DNA of 64,000 nt from Dermatemys mawii (Eukaryota > Chordata > Testudines > Dermatemydidae): positions 50,500,460-50,564,459 of the forward strand of contig ML677326.1 in the NCBI GenBank assembly GCA_007922305.1, read 5' to 3'. How positions within the stretch are numbered: position 1 is the first letter of the stretch; the number at the start of each line of letters is the position of its first letter. The notes under the pieces are model-generated. The model saw nothing but the letters and a program-made list of their open reading frames with translations. It had not been told where the DNA came from and did not search any database. The position numbers were made by a program, and so were the translations under genes. Positions 36,073 through 47,595 of this stretch are shown here, piece by piece.

Positions 36073-37952
36073 TAATCAGCTTGCAAAATAGGCCTGCCCC
36101 TGAGGCCGAGGTGCTTCAAGCAATTAAAGTTCAACAGCCAGACAGAGAGTAAGGTCTCCAGCTCACAGCCATGAAGGCAGGAGAACACTGGGGCTCTTCT
36201 CTAACGCAAGTTGCATGGGAATTTCAGGTAGGAAGAATGCAACTGAGCATCTGGAATTAGCCGGATTTCCAGATTTAACATCATTACTCTTTGCAAATGT
36301 CTATTGGAATGTTTAGGAGGAAAATAGTAATTTTTTATCAGCACTGCATAGGAATGTATGTGTGAAGTAAATCAGACTTTAAACTTTATACACAAACTTT
36401 AAAACAACTATATTTTCAAAAAATATTTGTTGTTCAAGTGCTGTGGTATTTGGTTAGCTAATATAGAGAATTACAGCACCCGATCAACATTTTTTTTAAA
36501 AAAAATCCTGTTATTTCAACAATTCTATATAATGATAGTTTTTGGTTTGACACAAATAAGGTGCTAATTGTCTAGTTAGCAGATACATGTAAATAGGAAG
36601 CACCAATGGTTTCCTTTCAAAAGTTCCCTGCTTTGCCTCATCATGGAAGACAGAAAGTGACATACAGCAGGATCAAAGGAAACTCACTGCACGAAATGGC
36701 AGGCATCAGGTTCTTTTTGTGTGTTTCTTTTATGTTAAATATAATTTAACTGCCAGTTTTGGTTGTTTTTTTTTAAACAAGATTAAAAGATTCCAGAACT
36801 CTGAAAAATCACTGATGTTTTTCTTTAATGACCACAGGGGCAAAGTCCTCAGTTATGTGTCTCATCTGCATCATGGCACCTCTAACAGCACAACTACTCC
36901 TAATGCCACATCAGGACACTGGCTCAATACAACAGTGACTAACAAATTACACTATCTACATTCCCAACTGGTTAAAGTACATGTGATATGTCTCCATTGT
37001 GTCTTATCTGGCCCAATTTGTAATGTGCCAGAGTTTTTTTTAAGTCTGGACTGATTCTTTTCAACATTATTAATGAACTGACTGCATCAGAAAAGAGAAG
37101 CAACTCTTCTTATTCAAAAACAGGTCTGAATGTACTGTAAATGCCATATCTTTATACTTTCTTAGATGTGGGGTACCTGGCTACTGTACTGGCAGGGAAA
37201 ATGCCATCCCGCACCAAAGAAAGACCTGTAGTGTGCAAGAAAATATAAAGAGTTAAACAAGGTAATCATGACTAAATATAAGAAATGTATTTAGAGACCA
37301 GAAAGGGGAAATAAAAAACCAAAAGCTAGACTGAGTGTTGTATTATTTTCTCTATTAGAGCATCTTATTCTGTTGCTTCCTTCACCTATCTGTTAAAAAT
37401 AAAAAAAGAAAAGAAAAGGCAAATCAAAAAGTCTAAATTTAGTGACTTTTTTTGTTCACAGTCAACATGTACAAGGATGCAATGGCAAAACCTGGACTCA
37501 TTTAAAATTTATTCAATTCCAAGAGGTGGAAAACCAGTGAGCAAAAGCCAAGAAAAAGGATTCTTGATAATACACTCTCAGAAAGGTTGGGAAATATTAC
37601 AGGAGATTTACAATAGTTGTCATAATGCAGTTGGTTCCATTGTGAAAAGTGAATGACCTATAGTGGAATTAGCCAAGTACATAAAGGACAGTGACTGAAA
37701 GATTACAATAACATTCAATCTGCTCCTGTAATATTAGCTCTTCTGTACTCTCCTAAGTACCGAACATGTTCTTAGATCAAAATGAAATCAAGACCACAAG
37801 AAGAGAATGCAGCATGACAGATCAATCTTTCATTGGTCTCCTTTGCCCTTCTTAAACTTGAAATGCCATACTTTTAAGGTCGGAGTATCAAATGTGCTCA
37901 GAAAGTTTCAGTATATACCTATCATGTATTTCAAAACACATACAAACTCATG
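36073..37952. other. Unannotated DNA
   Basis: No recognised repeat. The 111-codon ORF at 36719-37054 (+) shows no domain and is judged chance. Confidence 0.35.
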
Positions 37953-38456
37953 TGTAAGGACGCGGAAGACATTGTCACGGGTGAGTGCTAGGCACTCTCC
38001 CCATTGACTCCAGGGAAGGAAAGGGTGTTCATGCCCCCGCCACTCCTGGGAAGGAAGGGGTACTCAAGGTTAGTGTTATCAGTTCCTGCCCTGTTTTTGC
38101 ATAGTTTCCAAACGGGAGCTAACCAGTACCCAGCGCCTATTTGTAGTGTGTAGATTAACAACAAGATACCAAGATACCTGCTTGCATTATGCAATGCTAA
38201 TTAAGACAAAAACAAGGTATTAGTTATTCATGAGGTATGCATGAGATGCAAATGTTTCAGTTATTTCTTTGCCTGTATTCCCACGCCCAGTGGGCTTCTC
38301 CCCCAAGCATTGCTCCGGTGCGTCGGGTCCCCGTTTTAGTGGCAGCAATGAAGGGAGCCCCTGCTGTGGGTGTGTCACTTTGCCTTCAATAAACTCACTA
38401 CTTTTATGTAACAGCTGTGTGTGCCTCATTCCTACGAGACACGAAAGTATCTTGCA
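37953..38456 (+). mobile_element. Probable solo LTR (about 504 bp)
   Basis: The segment starts TGTAAGGACGCGG and ends TATCTTGCA, consistent with TG...CA. An AATAAA signal lies at 38388-38393, followed 25-50 bp later by GTGTGTGCCTCATTCCTACG, an R/U5-like end. The region just before it (CCCAGTGGGCTTCTCCCCCAAGCATTGCTCCGG) is GC-rich, unlike its surroundings. No exact target duplication is present, and no internal retroviral genes are attached. Confidence 0.6.
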
Positions 38457-38705
38457 GCATTGTGCAAATAAAAACAAATGGATATTTACACAGTTTCATG
38501 ATTTGCATATGCACAATTGTATTTATACACCAAATGGTATACATATACTTTAGATAAGAAACTTTGGAAAAGTTGACCCAAAGGACAGAGTTTAGAAACA
38601 AAAGAAACCACCACAAATGCAGATAGGGAGCAAGGATAGGAAATATAAAAACATCTCATACTGTGTTGAGCACAGATATAACAAATGTAATAAGTATACT
38701 TAGAA

Positions 38706-39559
38706 CAGGGGTGGACAAACAGGAGTGGGAAAATTACATGCAGGGCCATGCATGTAGGGCTGGGGCAGGGTGTTGGGATGTGGTATACAGGGAAGGGCTC
38801 AGGGCAAGGGGTTGGTGTTCAGGAGAGGTGTAGAGTGTACGAGGGGGCTCAGGGCAGGGGGTTGGGGTGAGGGGAGTGCAGAGTTCAGGAGGAGGTTCAG
38901 GAGGGGTGCGGCGGGGGCTCAGAGCAGAGGTTTGGGGTATGGCAGGGGGCTTGGATGCAGGAAGGTACCAGGTGCACCAGGGGGCTCAGGGAAGGGGATT
39001 GTGTGTAGGAAGGGTGAGGGAGGGAGGGGGCTCGGGGCAGGGGTTGGGGTGCAGGGTGTAGCAGGGGGCTCAGGGAAGGGAGTTGGGGTGCGTTCTTGGG
39101 CCCAGCGCTGCTTACCTTGAGTGGCTCCATAGTGGCAGCGAAGTGCAGTTGGGCTAAGGCCGTTCATGCCTACCCTGGTCCTGCGCCGCTCCTGGAAACA
39201 GCTGGCACCACATCCTTATGGCCCCTGGAGGAGAGGGCAGAGGGCTCTGCGTGCTGCCCTCGCTTATGGGTTCCTCCACGGAAGCTCCCATTGCCTGCAG
39301 TTCCCCGTTCCCGGCCAATGGGAGTGGTGGAGGGCGGTGTCTGCAGGTGAGGACAGTGCACAGAGCCCTCTGCCCTCCCTCTTTCCCAGGTGCTGCAGTA
39401 ACATGGTGTCAGCCGCTTCTGTGAGTGGCATGGGGCCAGGGCAGGCAGGCAGGGAGCCTGCCTTAGCCGTGTGGTACCATGCAGGTGGCAATCCTGCAGG
39501 CTGGATCGAAAGCTCTAATGGGCCAGATTCAGCCCACAGGCCATAGTTTGCCCACCCCA
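38706..39559. mobile_element. Non-autonomous hAT transposon with exact 8-bp TSD
   Basis: The left terminus CAGGGGTGGACAAAC is complementary to the right terminus GTTTGCCCACCCCA, the standard hAT terminal motif. The 8-mer ACTTAGAA flanks both ends exactly (38698-38705 and 39560-39567). The interior has a G-rich tandem array (38750-39090) and a GC-rich second half. ORFs of up to 126 codons on both strands reflect GC content. None contains transposase motifs, so it must have been mobilised in trans. Confidence 0.92.
38750..39090. repeat. G-rich tandem array inside hAT element
   Basis: Degenerate units of about 20-35 bp are built on GGGGGCTCAGGGCAGGGG and TTGGGGTGCAGG. The plus strand has many runs of three to five G, so a G-quadruplex-forming potential is plausible. 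The minus strand is correspondingly Pro-rich in all frames, which explains the low-complexity ORFs. Confidence 0.8.
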
Positions 39560-39563
39560 ACTT

Positions 39564-39790
39564 AGAATATAAGATTGCCCATACTGGGTGAGACAAATGG
39601 TCCATCTAGCCCAGTATCATGTCTCTGAAAATGGCCAGTCGCTTCAGAGGGAATGAACAGAACAGGGAAATTGTGAGTGATCCATCCCCTCTTCATTCCC
39701 AGCTTCTGACAGAGATTTAGGGACATGGTGGTGCATCCCTGACCATCTTGGCTAATGGTTATTGATGAATTTATCTAATTACTTAGTTAA
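39564..39790 (-). mobile_element. CR1/L2-like LINE tail
   Basis: The antisense tail starts AGAATATAAGATTGCCCATACTGGG and runs through CCATCTAGCCCAGTATCATG, CGCTTCAGAGGGAATGAACAG and CCCAGCTTCTGACAGAG to GATGAATTTATCTAATT. The hAT element just upstream abuts its 3' terminus, and the hAT target duplication overlaps the first LINE bases. Confidence 0.9.
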
Positions 39791-40228
39791 TCTGAAGTTC
39801 AGAATTTCAACTAAAAAGGGTAGTGTAAAAGCAGCAGCGTATGAGGAATTGAGAAGGGTCATTCTCTCAACAATTCAACTGGATAGAGAATTAAGAAAAC
39901 TAATATAGCACAAGTGGCAAAGATTCTTTAATTCATATTGTCTGCTTTAATTCTAATATCTAAATCAAAACGGAAATACAACAACAGAATTCTTATTCAT
40001 ATACGTTATATTATTCATTGTATCCAAACAAAGTAGGCCTTACTGGCTTACTTTGGATACATTTTTGATGTAAAACAAATTCCATTAAAATCTCAAATTA
40101 CATTCTCTGGATACATTGTACTACTAATAAAATTGTGCTGAATCTTCAGGCTCTGTACTACACATATGCCAAATGAAATATAGATGAGAATGTTCATTCA
40201 ATGAAAATATGACATTTTAAAAACTGAT
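39791..40228. other. AT-rich unannotated DNA
   Basis: AT-rich DNA between a LINE tail and a solo LTR. No feature is recognised except the LTR's target duplication at 40224-40228. Confidence 0.4.
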
Positions 40229-41387
40229 TGTGGACCCTGTACCTCAAAGCAGAGTCCTGAGAACCCCATATTCTCCCTGTCATATAATTATGACATATTT
40301 CATACAAAGCATGTCAGGTTGGATATCTGCTGAAACCCATTATTCTGTCAAAATATGTATATCATTAGTTTGAATCACACTATGAGTTTTTGCTGTATGG
40401 CTGTTATTGAAATATGTTGCAAGTTTGCTACGGACATACAAAGATGGTGAACCACTCCCGGGAGGGTATTCAATGACCGTTAATCAACAGGGAAGTTGTA
40501 ATCAAGGCATTTACAATTCAATGACAGTTGCACGAGCACCACACAATGGGGACTGCTCAACACTATGGCTCAACTGCATAAGACCAAAGGTATTGTTCAA
40601 CTGAGTGACTCAGCAAAGTCCACCAGGACATATCTGGGCTGGTATTTTCCAGGCACATGGACTGAGGGTATACAATAAAGGACAGTGGCATTGTAGCTTG
40701 GCCTTTTTCCTCCCTCTCATATGGGAGCAACAAGAATGCTGGAAAGACAAAGACTTTAACTGAGGAGACTGATCCCAGGCTAAAAGGGGATGCCTGTGTA
40801 TTCAGAACTATAACATCTACTGGGATGAGAAAACTGCTTGACCCAAATACTGCCCAGTCTTATAAGGTTTAAAATTTAGACTGTGCATTTATCTTTTATT
40901 TTCTTCAGTAACTACCTCTGATCTTTTATACCTACCACTTATAATCACAAACTATTTTTCTGCAGTTAATAAATCTGCTTTACATTTTACCTAAAACTTG
41001 AATCCTGGAAGTGCTTAGAAAATCTCAGATGAGTTTAAAGGCTTGTGTGGGTCTTCTCCAGGTGAAGGGAGAGGCAAATTGAGTAACTGACTTACTCTGG
41101 TCAGGCTTCTGACCAGAGCAGGATGGTCCAATTCTTGGGTGCAAGGATGGAAGCTAGGGGGAAATTGGCTGGTGCCTCTCTTTGTGTGATTCGTGAGTGG
41201 CTCATGGAGCCCTCAGGCAATCTAGCTGGGTGTGGGGCTACACATGCTGTTGTGCTGACTGATAACAGTGCCTGGAGGGGTTTGTGACTTGTCACTAGGA
41301 AAGCATTGTGAGAAACAGCTCAGGCTGGAGAGTTAAGGGGGCACAATGTATCCTAGTTCCAGGTTGTACCCCAGGGATCGGGTAACA
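40229..41387 (+). mobile_element. Solo LTR (1,159 bp) with exact 5-bp TSD
   Basis: It begins TGTGGACCCTGTACC and ends GATCGGGTAACA, with CTGAT repeated exactly on both sides (40224-40228 and 41388-41392). AATAAA signals lie at 40674-40679 and 40968-40973. The second is in the expected place before a U5-like end that carries GAGTGGCTCATGGAGCCCTC and GGTTGTACCCCAGGG. I recognise this as a common turtle LTR. No gag, pol or env is adjacent, so it is a solo LTR left by recombination. Confidence 0.9.
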
Positions 41388-41787
41388 CTGATATAATTTA
41401 TTATTATTTAGATTTTATATTTGTAATGTGCATATTTTAAAATGAATGTCCTTAATCTCTTTTTTCTGGCATCATCAATTTCAGCACAAATAAGGGCAAA
41501 GTCCAAAATCTGTTCAACTACTTTCTTAATTAAACTAACCAACAAATTAAAACATTTGCCTTTGGGGGAAATAATGTCAACAGATTTAAGTGTCTCTTCT
41601 TCACCACTAACCCTAGTTGGGTAGACTCCAAGGAGGTTCCCTCATCTGGTACTCTGTGTATGAAACAAAGAAAAACATTCTAAGGATTTGTCGAAGCCTT
41701 CAGATCTCTCCGTCTTCTCAAATATTCCATTATTTGTATTCATCATCTTGTGGTAAGAGGAAGCCTCCTCCTCTATGTTTGAATTAG

Positions 41788-43548
41788 AATAATACAATTA
41801 CAGGACTGGAAGGAACCTGAAGAGATCATCTAGTCCAGTCCCTGAACTCAATGCAGAACTAAATATTATATAGATCATTCCTGACACGTGTTTATCTAAC
41901 CTGCTCTTAAATATCTTCAATGATGGAAATTCCACAGCTTCCCTAGGCAATTTATATCAGAGCTTATCTAACCTGACAGGCAGGAATTTTTTCCTAATGT
42001 CCAACCTTAGCTGCCCTGGCTACAATTAAAGCTCATTGCTTCTTGTCCTATCATTAGAGGTGAAGGAGAACAATTTACTTCCCTCCTCCATGAAACAACC
42101 TTTTATATACTTGATATCTGTTATGTTCCCTTTCAGTCTTCACTTCTCCAGACTAAACAAACATTTTTTTTTCAACCTTCTCTAATAGGTCATGCTTTCT
42201 AGACCTTTAATTATTTGTGTTGCTCTTCTCTGGACTTTTACCACTTTGTGCACATCTTTCCTGAAATGTGGCACTCAGAAATGGATACAATACTCCAGTT
42301 GAAGCCTCATCAGCATCGAGTAGCACGGAAGAATTACTTTTCATGTCTTGCTTACAACATTCCTGCTAATACATCCCACAATGATGTTTGCATTTTATTT
42401 TGTAACAGTGTTACACTTTTGACTCATATTTAGCTTGTTATCCACTATGACCCCCAGGTCCATTTCTGCAGTACTGTTTCTTAGGTAATCATTTCCCATT
42501 TTGTATGTATGCAACTGATTGTTCCTTCCAAAAGGATGTACTTTGCCTTTGTCCTTATTGAATTTCATCTTATTGTCTTCACACCATTTCTCCAGTCTCT
42601 CCAGATCATTTTGAATTTTAATCCTATCCTCCAAAGCACTTGCAACCCCTCCCAGCTTGGCATCATCTGCACATTTTATAAATGTACTCTCTTAGCCATT
42701 ATCTAAATCATTGATGAAGATAGTGAACAGAACTGCACACAGAACAGATCCCCACATAACTCTACTTGATAGGCCTTTCCAGCTTGACTGTGAACCACTG
42801 ATAACAGCTCTCTGGGAACAGTTTTCCAACCAGATATACACCCACCTTATAGTAGTTCCATATAGGTTGTACTTTCCTAGTTTATGAGATGGTCATGGGA
42901 GACCTTACTAAAGTCAAGATATATCACTCCCCCATCCCATCCACAAGGCTTGTTACTCTGTCAAAGAAAGCTATTAGGTTTGGTTTGACACTATTAGTTC
43001 TTGAAAAACCCATGCTGACTGTTATTTATCACCTAATGATATTCTAAGTGATTGCTTAATTATTTGCTCCATTATCTTTCCAGGTACTGAGTTTAAGCTG
43101 ACTGGTTTAATTTCCGGTTTATCCTTATTCTCCTTTTTATATATTGACACCATATTTTACCTTTTCCAGTCCTTTGGAATCGCACCCATCTTCCAGGTTT
43201 TTTCAAAGATAATCGCTAATGGCTCAGCTATCTCCTCAGTCAGTTCCTCGAGTATTCGAGGCTGCACTTCATCAGACCCTGGCGATTTGAAGACATCTAA
43301 CTTGTCTAAGTAATTTTTAACTTGTTCTTTCCCTATTTTAGCCTCTGATCCTACCTCATTTTCACTGCCATCCACCATGTTAGGTGTCCAATTGTCATTT
43401 ACCTTTTCAGTGAAAACTGAAACAAAAGTTATTTAGCACTTCTGCCGTTTCCACATATTCTGTTACTGTTAACCCCCCTACCCATTGAATAATGGGCTTA
43501 TCCCATCCCTAGTCTCTGATAAATAACCAATTGCTGAGATCTGACCAG
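41788..43548 (-). pseudogene. CR1 LINE copy with decayed reverse transcriptase
   Basis: The minus strand carries about 1.76 kb of CR1 ORF2 and 3' UTR. In order it shows an RT N-terminal block KSPGSDEVQPRILEEL near 43240-43290 and a KIMEQIIKQSL-like segment near 43050. The catalytic motif reads CADDAKLGG near 42650-42676 where FADD is expected. The C-terminal block LGVIVDNKLNMSQ lies near 42410-42450. The 3' UTR ends at the CR1 tail at 41788. Several stops and deletions inactivate it. The endonuclease is missing through 5' truncation. Confidence 0.92.
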
Positions 43549-44034
43549 GAAAGTATGTGGCATATTGTAATATTCAGCCATCTCCAATTTTCCATGTGGC
43601 GTTAGGAGGGTCCAACTGAAGCATTTTTACCTGTATTAGGGGAAAAAATTGTTTTCATTCTTTATTCCTCAACAGTTTTAGATGTGCTACTACTATTCTT
43701 TATCTTTAATCATTTGTACCTATTCTTTATAAGAGGTAGCGGTCATCAAAACTTACTTTCTTGTATAAAATCTAGCAAAGTCCTTATGATCCAAGTCAAT
43801 ATAAGAGTGTCTAGAGACACAGAAAACATATCAGTAACTTATTCCTGTGATAAGCCAACAGGCAATCTGTAAATTACCAACACAACTGGCAATAAACTTG
43901 ACAAACAATCCCAGTTTTTGGAAAAAGATATTACAACATTCATCTAGCCACTGTAATATAGTTATTTACTAGTACAGTATAACCATACTGATCTGAAACT
44001 CATTTACCTGAGGACCATGAATTTCAACCACATA
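43549..44034. other. Unannotated DNA between two CR1 copies
   Basis: AT-rich DNA that contains the candidate minus-strand exon at 43757-43810, entered separately. No repeat was recognised. Confidence 0.4.
43757..43810 (-). other. Candidate coding exon, 54 bp, unidentified gene
   Basis: The minus strand has a strong acceptor, a pyrimidine-rich tract ending TCTGTGTCTCTAG. It precedes 54 bp closed by the donor AAA|GTAAGTTTT. One open frame (one leading base) reads HSYIDLDHKDFARFYTRK and leaves two bases. Phase would match the candidates at 48815-48843 upstream and 29773-29820 downstream. The peptide is not recognised, so this may be a pseudo-exon. Confidence 0.28.
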
Positions 44035-45285
44035 AATGAATCAAAGTTTAAGGCCAGAAGGGACTACTGCTTCCATCTAATCTGACCTTCTGCATGTAAC
44101 AGACCACCAACACCATCCACACACTAACCCTAACAATGAAAACTGGATAAAAGTACTACAGCCCTCAGGAGACAGAGAGAAAAGAGAAGAGACCAAGGTG
44201 CACCAGTGCCTGAGCCCTTGCAATGACAGGGAATTAAGTAAGATACTAACAGGGAATTGAGATATACCCATATGATACTGGCAAGTGACCCTTACCCACA
44301 TGCTGCAGAGGAAGGCAAAACAAAAACTTCTAACCAACCTCCCAAATCATTGCCAGCCTGACTTGGGGAGAAACTCTTTTTTGATCCTTCATATGGACAC
44401 TGACCATATGACCAAGAACCAGCCAGCTAAACATATGAGATAGAGGATGTGTAGTGCTACTTCAGAACAGAAATCCATCCCATCAAATGTCCCAACTCCA
44501 GATGTGACCATTTGTGATGCTTCAGAATAAGGGACAAAAATCCCTTCCTAACCCCTGTAGGTGACGAACTGAAGCATGACATTTCAGGAACATAAGCTGT
44601 AAGAGGAAAGGGACTCCAAGGTCTGCTGAGTGCCTCCCCCAACCTAACAAACAATACTATCATACAATCCCACTCATAAATTTGTCCATCTCTTTCTTAA
44701 AACTAATTAAGTTGTTTGCCCTCACAACTCCTGTTGGGATGCCACTCCAGAACCTCACTCCTCTGAGATCTTCTAATTTCCACTCTGAATTAATCCAGAT
44801 ACCTATTTGTTCCTGTGCCAGATTGTCCTTAAGCTTACATAGCTCTTCACCATCCCTAGTATTTATACCTTACTCAGATGTACTGATACAGAGCAATCAC
44901 ATCTTTTCTCAGCCTTTGTGTTGGTAGGCTAAACACCACAAGCTCATTTAGTCTCCTCCCATAAAAATATGCTCTCCACTTCCTTGAGCATCCTAGCAGC
45001 TCTTTCTGCACCTGTTCCAATTTTAATTCATCTTTCTCGAACACGGGTGACCAAAATCACACACCGTATTCCAAATTAGGTCTTACCATTACTGCTTCTC
45101 TATCTTGACCTGAAATACCTCACCTGACACATCTGAGAGTCTCATTTGTCTTTTTTGCAGCTGGATCACACTCAGATCTATTTCTACCTCCTTTGCTTTC
45201 AACTGATGAGCTCCAGTTTAGAGCAGACATTCTTATTATTAGACCCTTGGTGCATGACCCTGCACTTTATACTATTACATTTCAT
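44035..45285 (-). mobile_element. CR1 LINE, second subfamily, 3' half
   Basis: The antisense CR1 end begins AGTTTAAGGCCAGAAGGGAC and continues through ATCTAATCTGACCTTCTGCAT to CTCAGCCTTTGTGTTGGTAGG, GCATCCTAGCAGCTCTTTCTG and GGTCTTACCATTACTGC. The long 3' UTR and different tail set it apart from the copy at 41788-43548. No catalytic RT block is retained. Confidence 0.88.
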
Positions 45286-47514
45286 CCCATGAGCAAAGGA
45301 TCCTATAGAGTCTATAAGCTCCACAGGACAGAAACTCTCCCGTGCAGGGCTTTCGTCTGAGGAATATGTAAACTCTGCAGGCTTAAACATTTCTGTATGC
45401 CGTGTTTTAAACAATTGTATGGGATGAAGGCAAGTTTTGAAGGAGGCACCCAAACTTGCAGATTAATTAACCAAAATGCAGTTGAGTTGCGATAAATATT
45501 CATTTTATCGTTGGTAGTGGGTGGATGCTCAATCTGTCATTTCCTTTCATTTCACAAATTTCAATTACTTTCAGGATTCACTCGTGCACTCCTTTTATAG
45601 GATTTTCAATGGACTTGTTACAACAATTAAAGGGTTACAAGGGTAAAAGCTAGATTCATTTAAACTGATTCAACAAAGCTTTATTCTAAGAGATAAAAAA
45701 GGGTGAGGAAAAATCACAGACCTAGTCTCCCTTTTAACAACTCTCCCAGCTTCCCACTCCTTTTAATATTTTTTCAAGCAATGTATTGAATCCATGTAAG
45801 GACATTTATGATGACAAAGACTACTGGGTCAAAACTTCAGTATCATCTCCAAATAAATGAAAACCAAAGTAAAATAAATATTTTATTAAAGGAATCTGTA
45901 ATAAGTCACCCTGTTCTAATAAGAACGCTTCAACTGTACTTTAATGAGCAGTTAGTTTCCAATAGATATAAGAAACTTTTACTAAAGGAGTTATCAGAAA
46001 GTAGAAACCATCTACTATTCTAATACCCTATAATAACTAAAATAAGAGAGCTTTAACAACTCCACAGGACTGGAGTTTATATCCTGCTTTGAAATTACAA
46101 AGTACAGTAGTGGTACAGCCTTCTCTTTTTCCTGCATTTCCTGTGAAAGAGTTGTCATGTTTAACATGTATTGAGACTACAAGCATTAGTACTTATTTTT
46201 TCTTAATATGAAGAATTCCTGATATTGTTGATGTCATATTTGTAAGGATTTGCAGGTATTCACATGATATGGAACATTTTTATTTAGATCTAATGCAAAG
46301 ACAGCATGAGGAAAGTAAGGAAAAGCATTGAAGGATAGTTATTTTGCAGATTCTTACTTTAATTGTAGCCTAACTTGATAGGCCAACAGCTTAGACAAAA
46401 TGAAAGCTAACCCACACTATTTCCAATTTTTCAAATAAAAAAATTAATGCAATCATTTTGGAGCTTTAAAATGTTTTTATCTACCTTTTCCTGACAAAAT
46501 GTCCCTACCCACTTACTGATTTCAGTCAGAGAAATAGATGGATTTAAATATTGTATGGTTGGGTATTTTTAGTATTCCTTGATACTAACAAAGTTTTTTA
46601 AAAAGTAGGAAAGTTTTAAGAAAGTAGGAAAAATATTTTGCTTTGTCCTCAGGATATACTCAGGGACTTCAGAATTCAGAGGCAAGAATTAGGAAGCCTC
46701 TGAGACCAATAGGACATTAAACATTTAATATAGGTGGAAACACATTCTACTTTCCTTCACTTCTCCAACCCTCGCTACAAGCAGACCTGCTTGTTTGGGC
46801 TGGTAGATCAATACACTGGAAATAACGTTATTCCTTCCTTCCTGAATGTTAAAGTGGCACACATTTTTTAATTTAGGATGTAAGAGAACAGTCCACAATG
46901 TTTAGTAGTTTCTTCTTTTCCTTTAGTACTGAACATACTTATTACATCTGGGAAATGTGCTCTGTCAGTATGGCTCAAGGCACCTGGCTCATTCCAGAAT
47001 TCCATTCAGATGAAACATCTATTAATATCTCCTGCCAAAACATATTTACATTTCAGCATCCAGGAAAAATTGAATCTAATGCATTTTACTTGAAACCCTG
47101 TAACAACCTGTGGGAGCTAGCGATATAAAAACAGCCTTAAATTCTATTATCTATTTTAACATCTCCCCAACAGTGTATTGGGGGAGTGTGAGAGGAATGT
47201 TGTATTTACATTTGGTAGGAGTAGGAAAACTAAAAAGATTTTTAAATCACCTATTTAAAGTACTCGTGGCTTCTATGTACTGTTAACTATGCCCTTTTCA
47301 GTGATGTTTGCTTAGTTTCAGCTGGAATATACCAATAAATGGAAAGTATTAATACTTACCTAGAAAATAGTACTTGCTAATTTTTTTTTGTGACACTGTA
47401 CTCTGTATCACTAAAATGACAAAAAATAACCTTTACATGTTCCCAGTGTGGAAGAAATGAACCACTACTACTATACAATGGTACATATTCAGATGGTATA
47501 AATTGGTGAAGCTC
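45286..47514. other. Unannotated DNA
   Basis: AT-rich with no supported gene. Short ORFs at 45808 and 46898 lack motifs. Confidence 0.35.
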
Positions 47515-47595
47515 AGCACCGGCTAAAGACCGGCGGTGAAATCCCAGACCCAGTGAAGTCAGTGTCAGTTTTACTATGGACTTAAATGGAGCCAT
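47515..47595. repeat. Palindromic dispersed repeat, second copy
   Basis: The left arm GGTGAAATCCCAGACCCAGTG, with GAAGTCAGTG, mirrors the right arm TGGACTTAAATGG...ATGATGTCACC. It has the same design as 3058-3130, supporting a dispersed hairpin repeat family in this genome. Confidence 0.65.

Noticed and set aside
36719..37054. 111-codon ORF with several N-glycosylation-like sites
   Set aside because: No family similarity is recognised, there is no splice context, and the frame simply happens to be open.
38770..39605. Overlapping ORFs of 60-126 codons on both strands
   Set aside because: All lie in a G-rich hAT element. They are low in complexity (Gly/Arg on one strand, Pro/Ser on the other) and lack transposase motifs.
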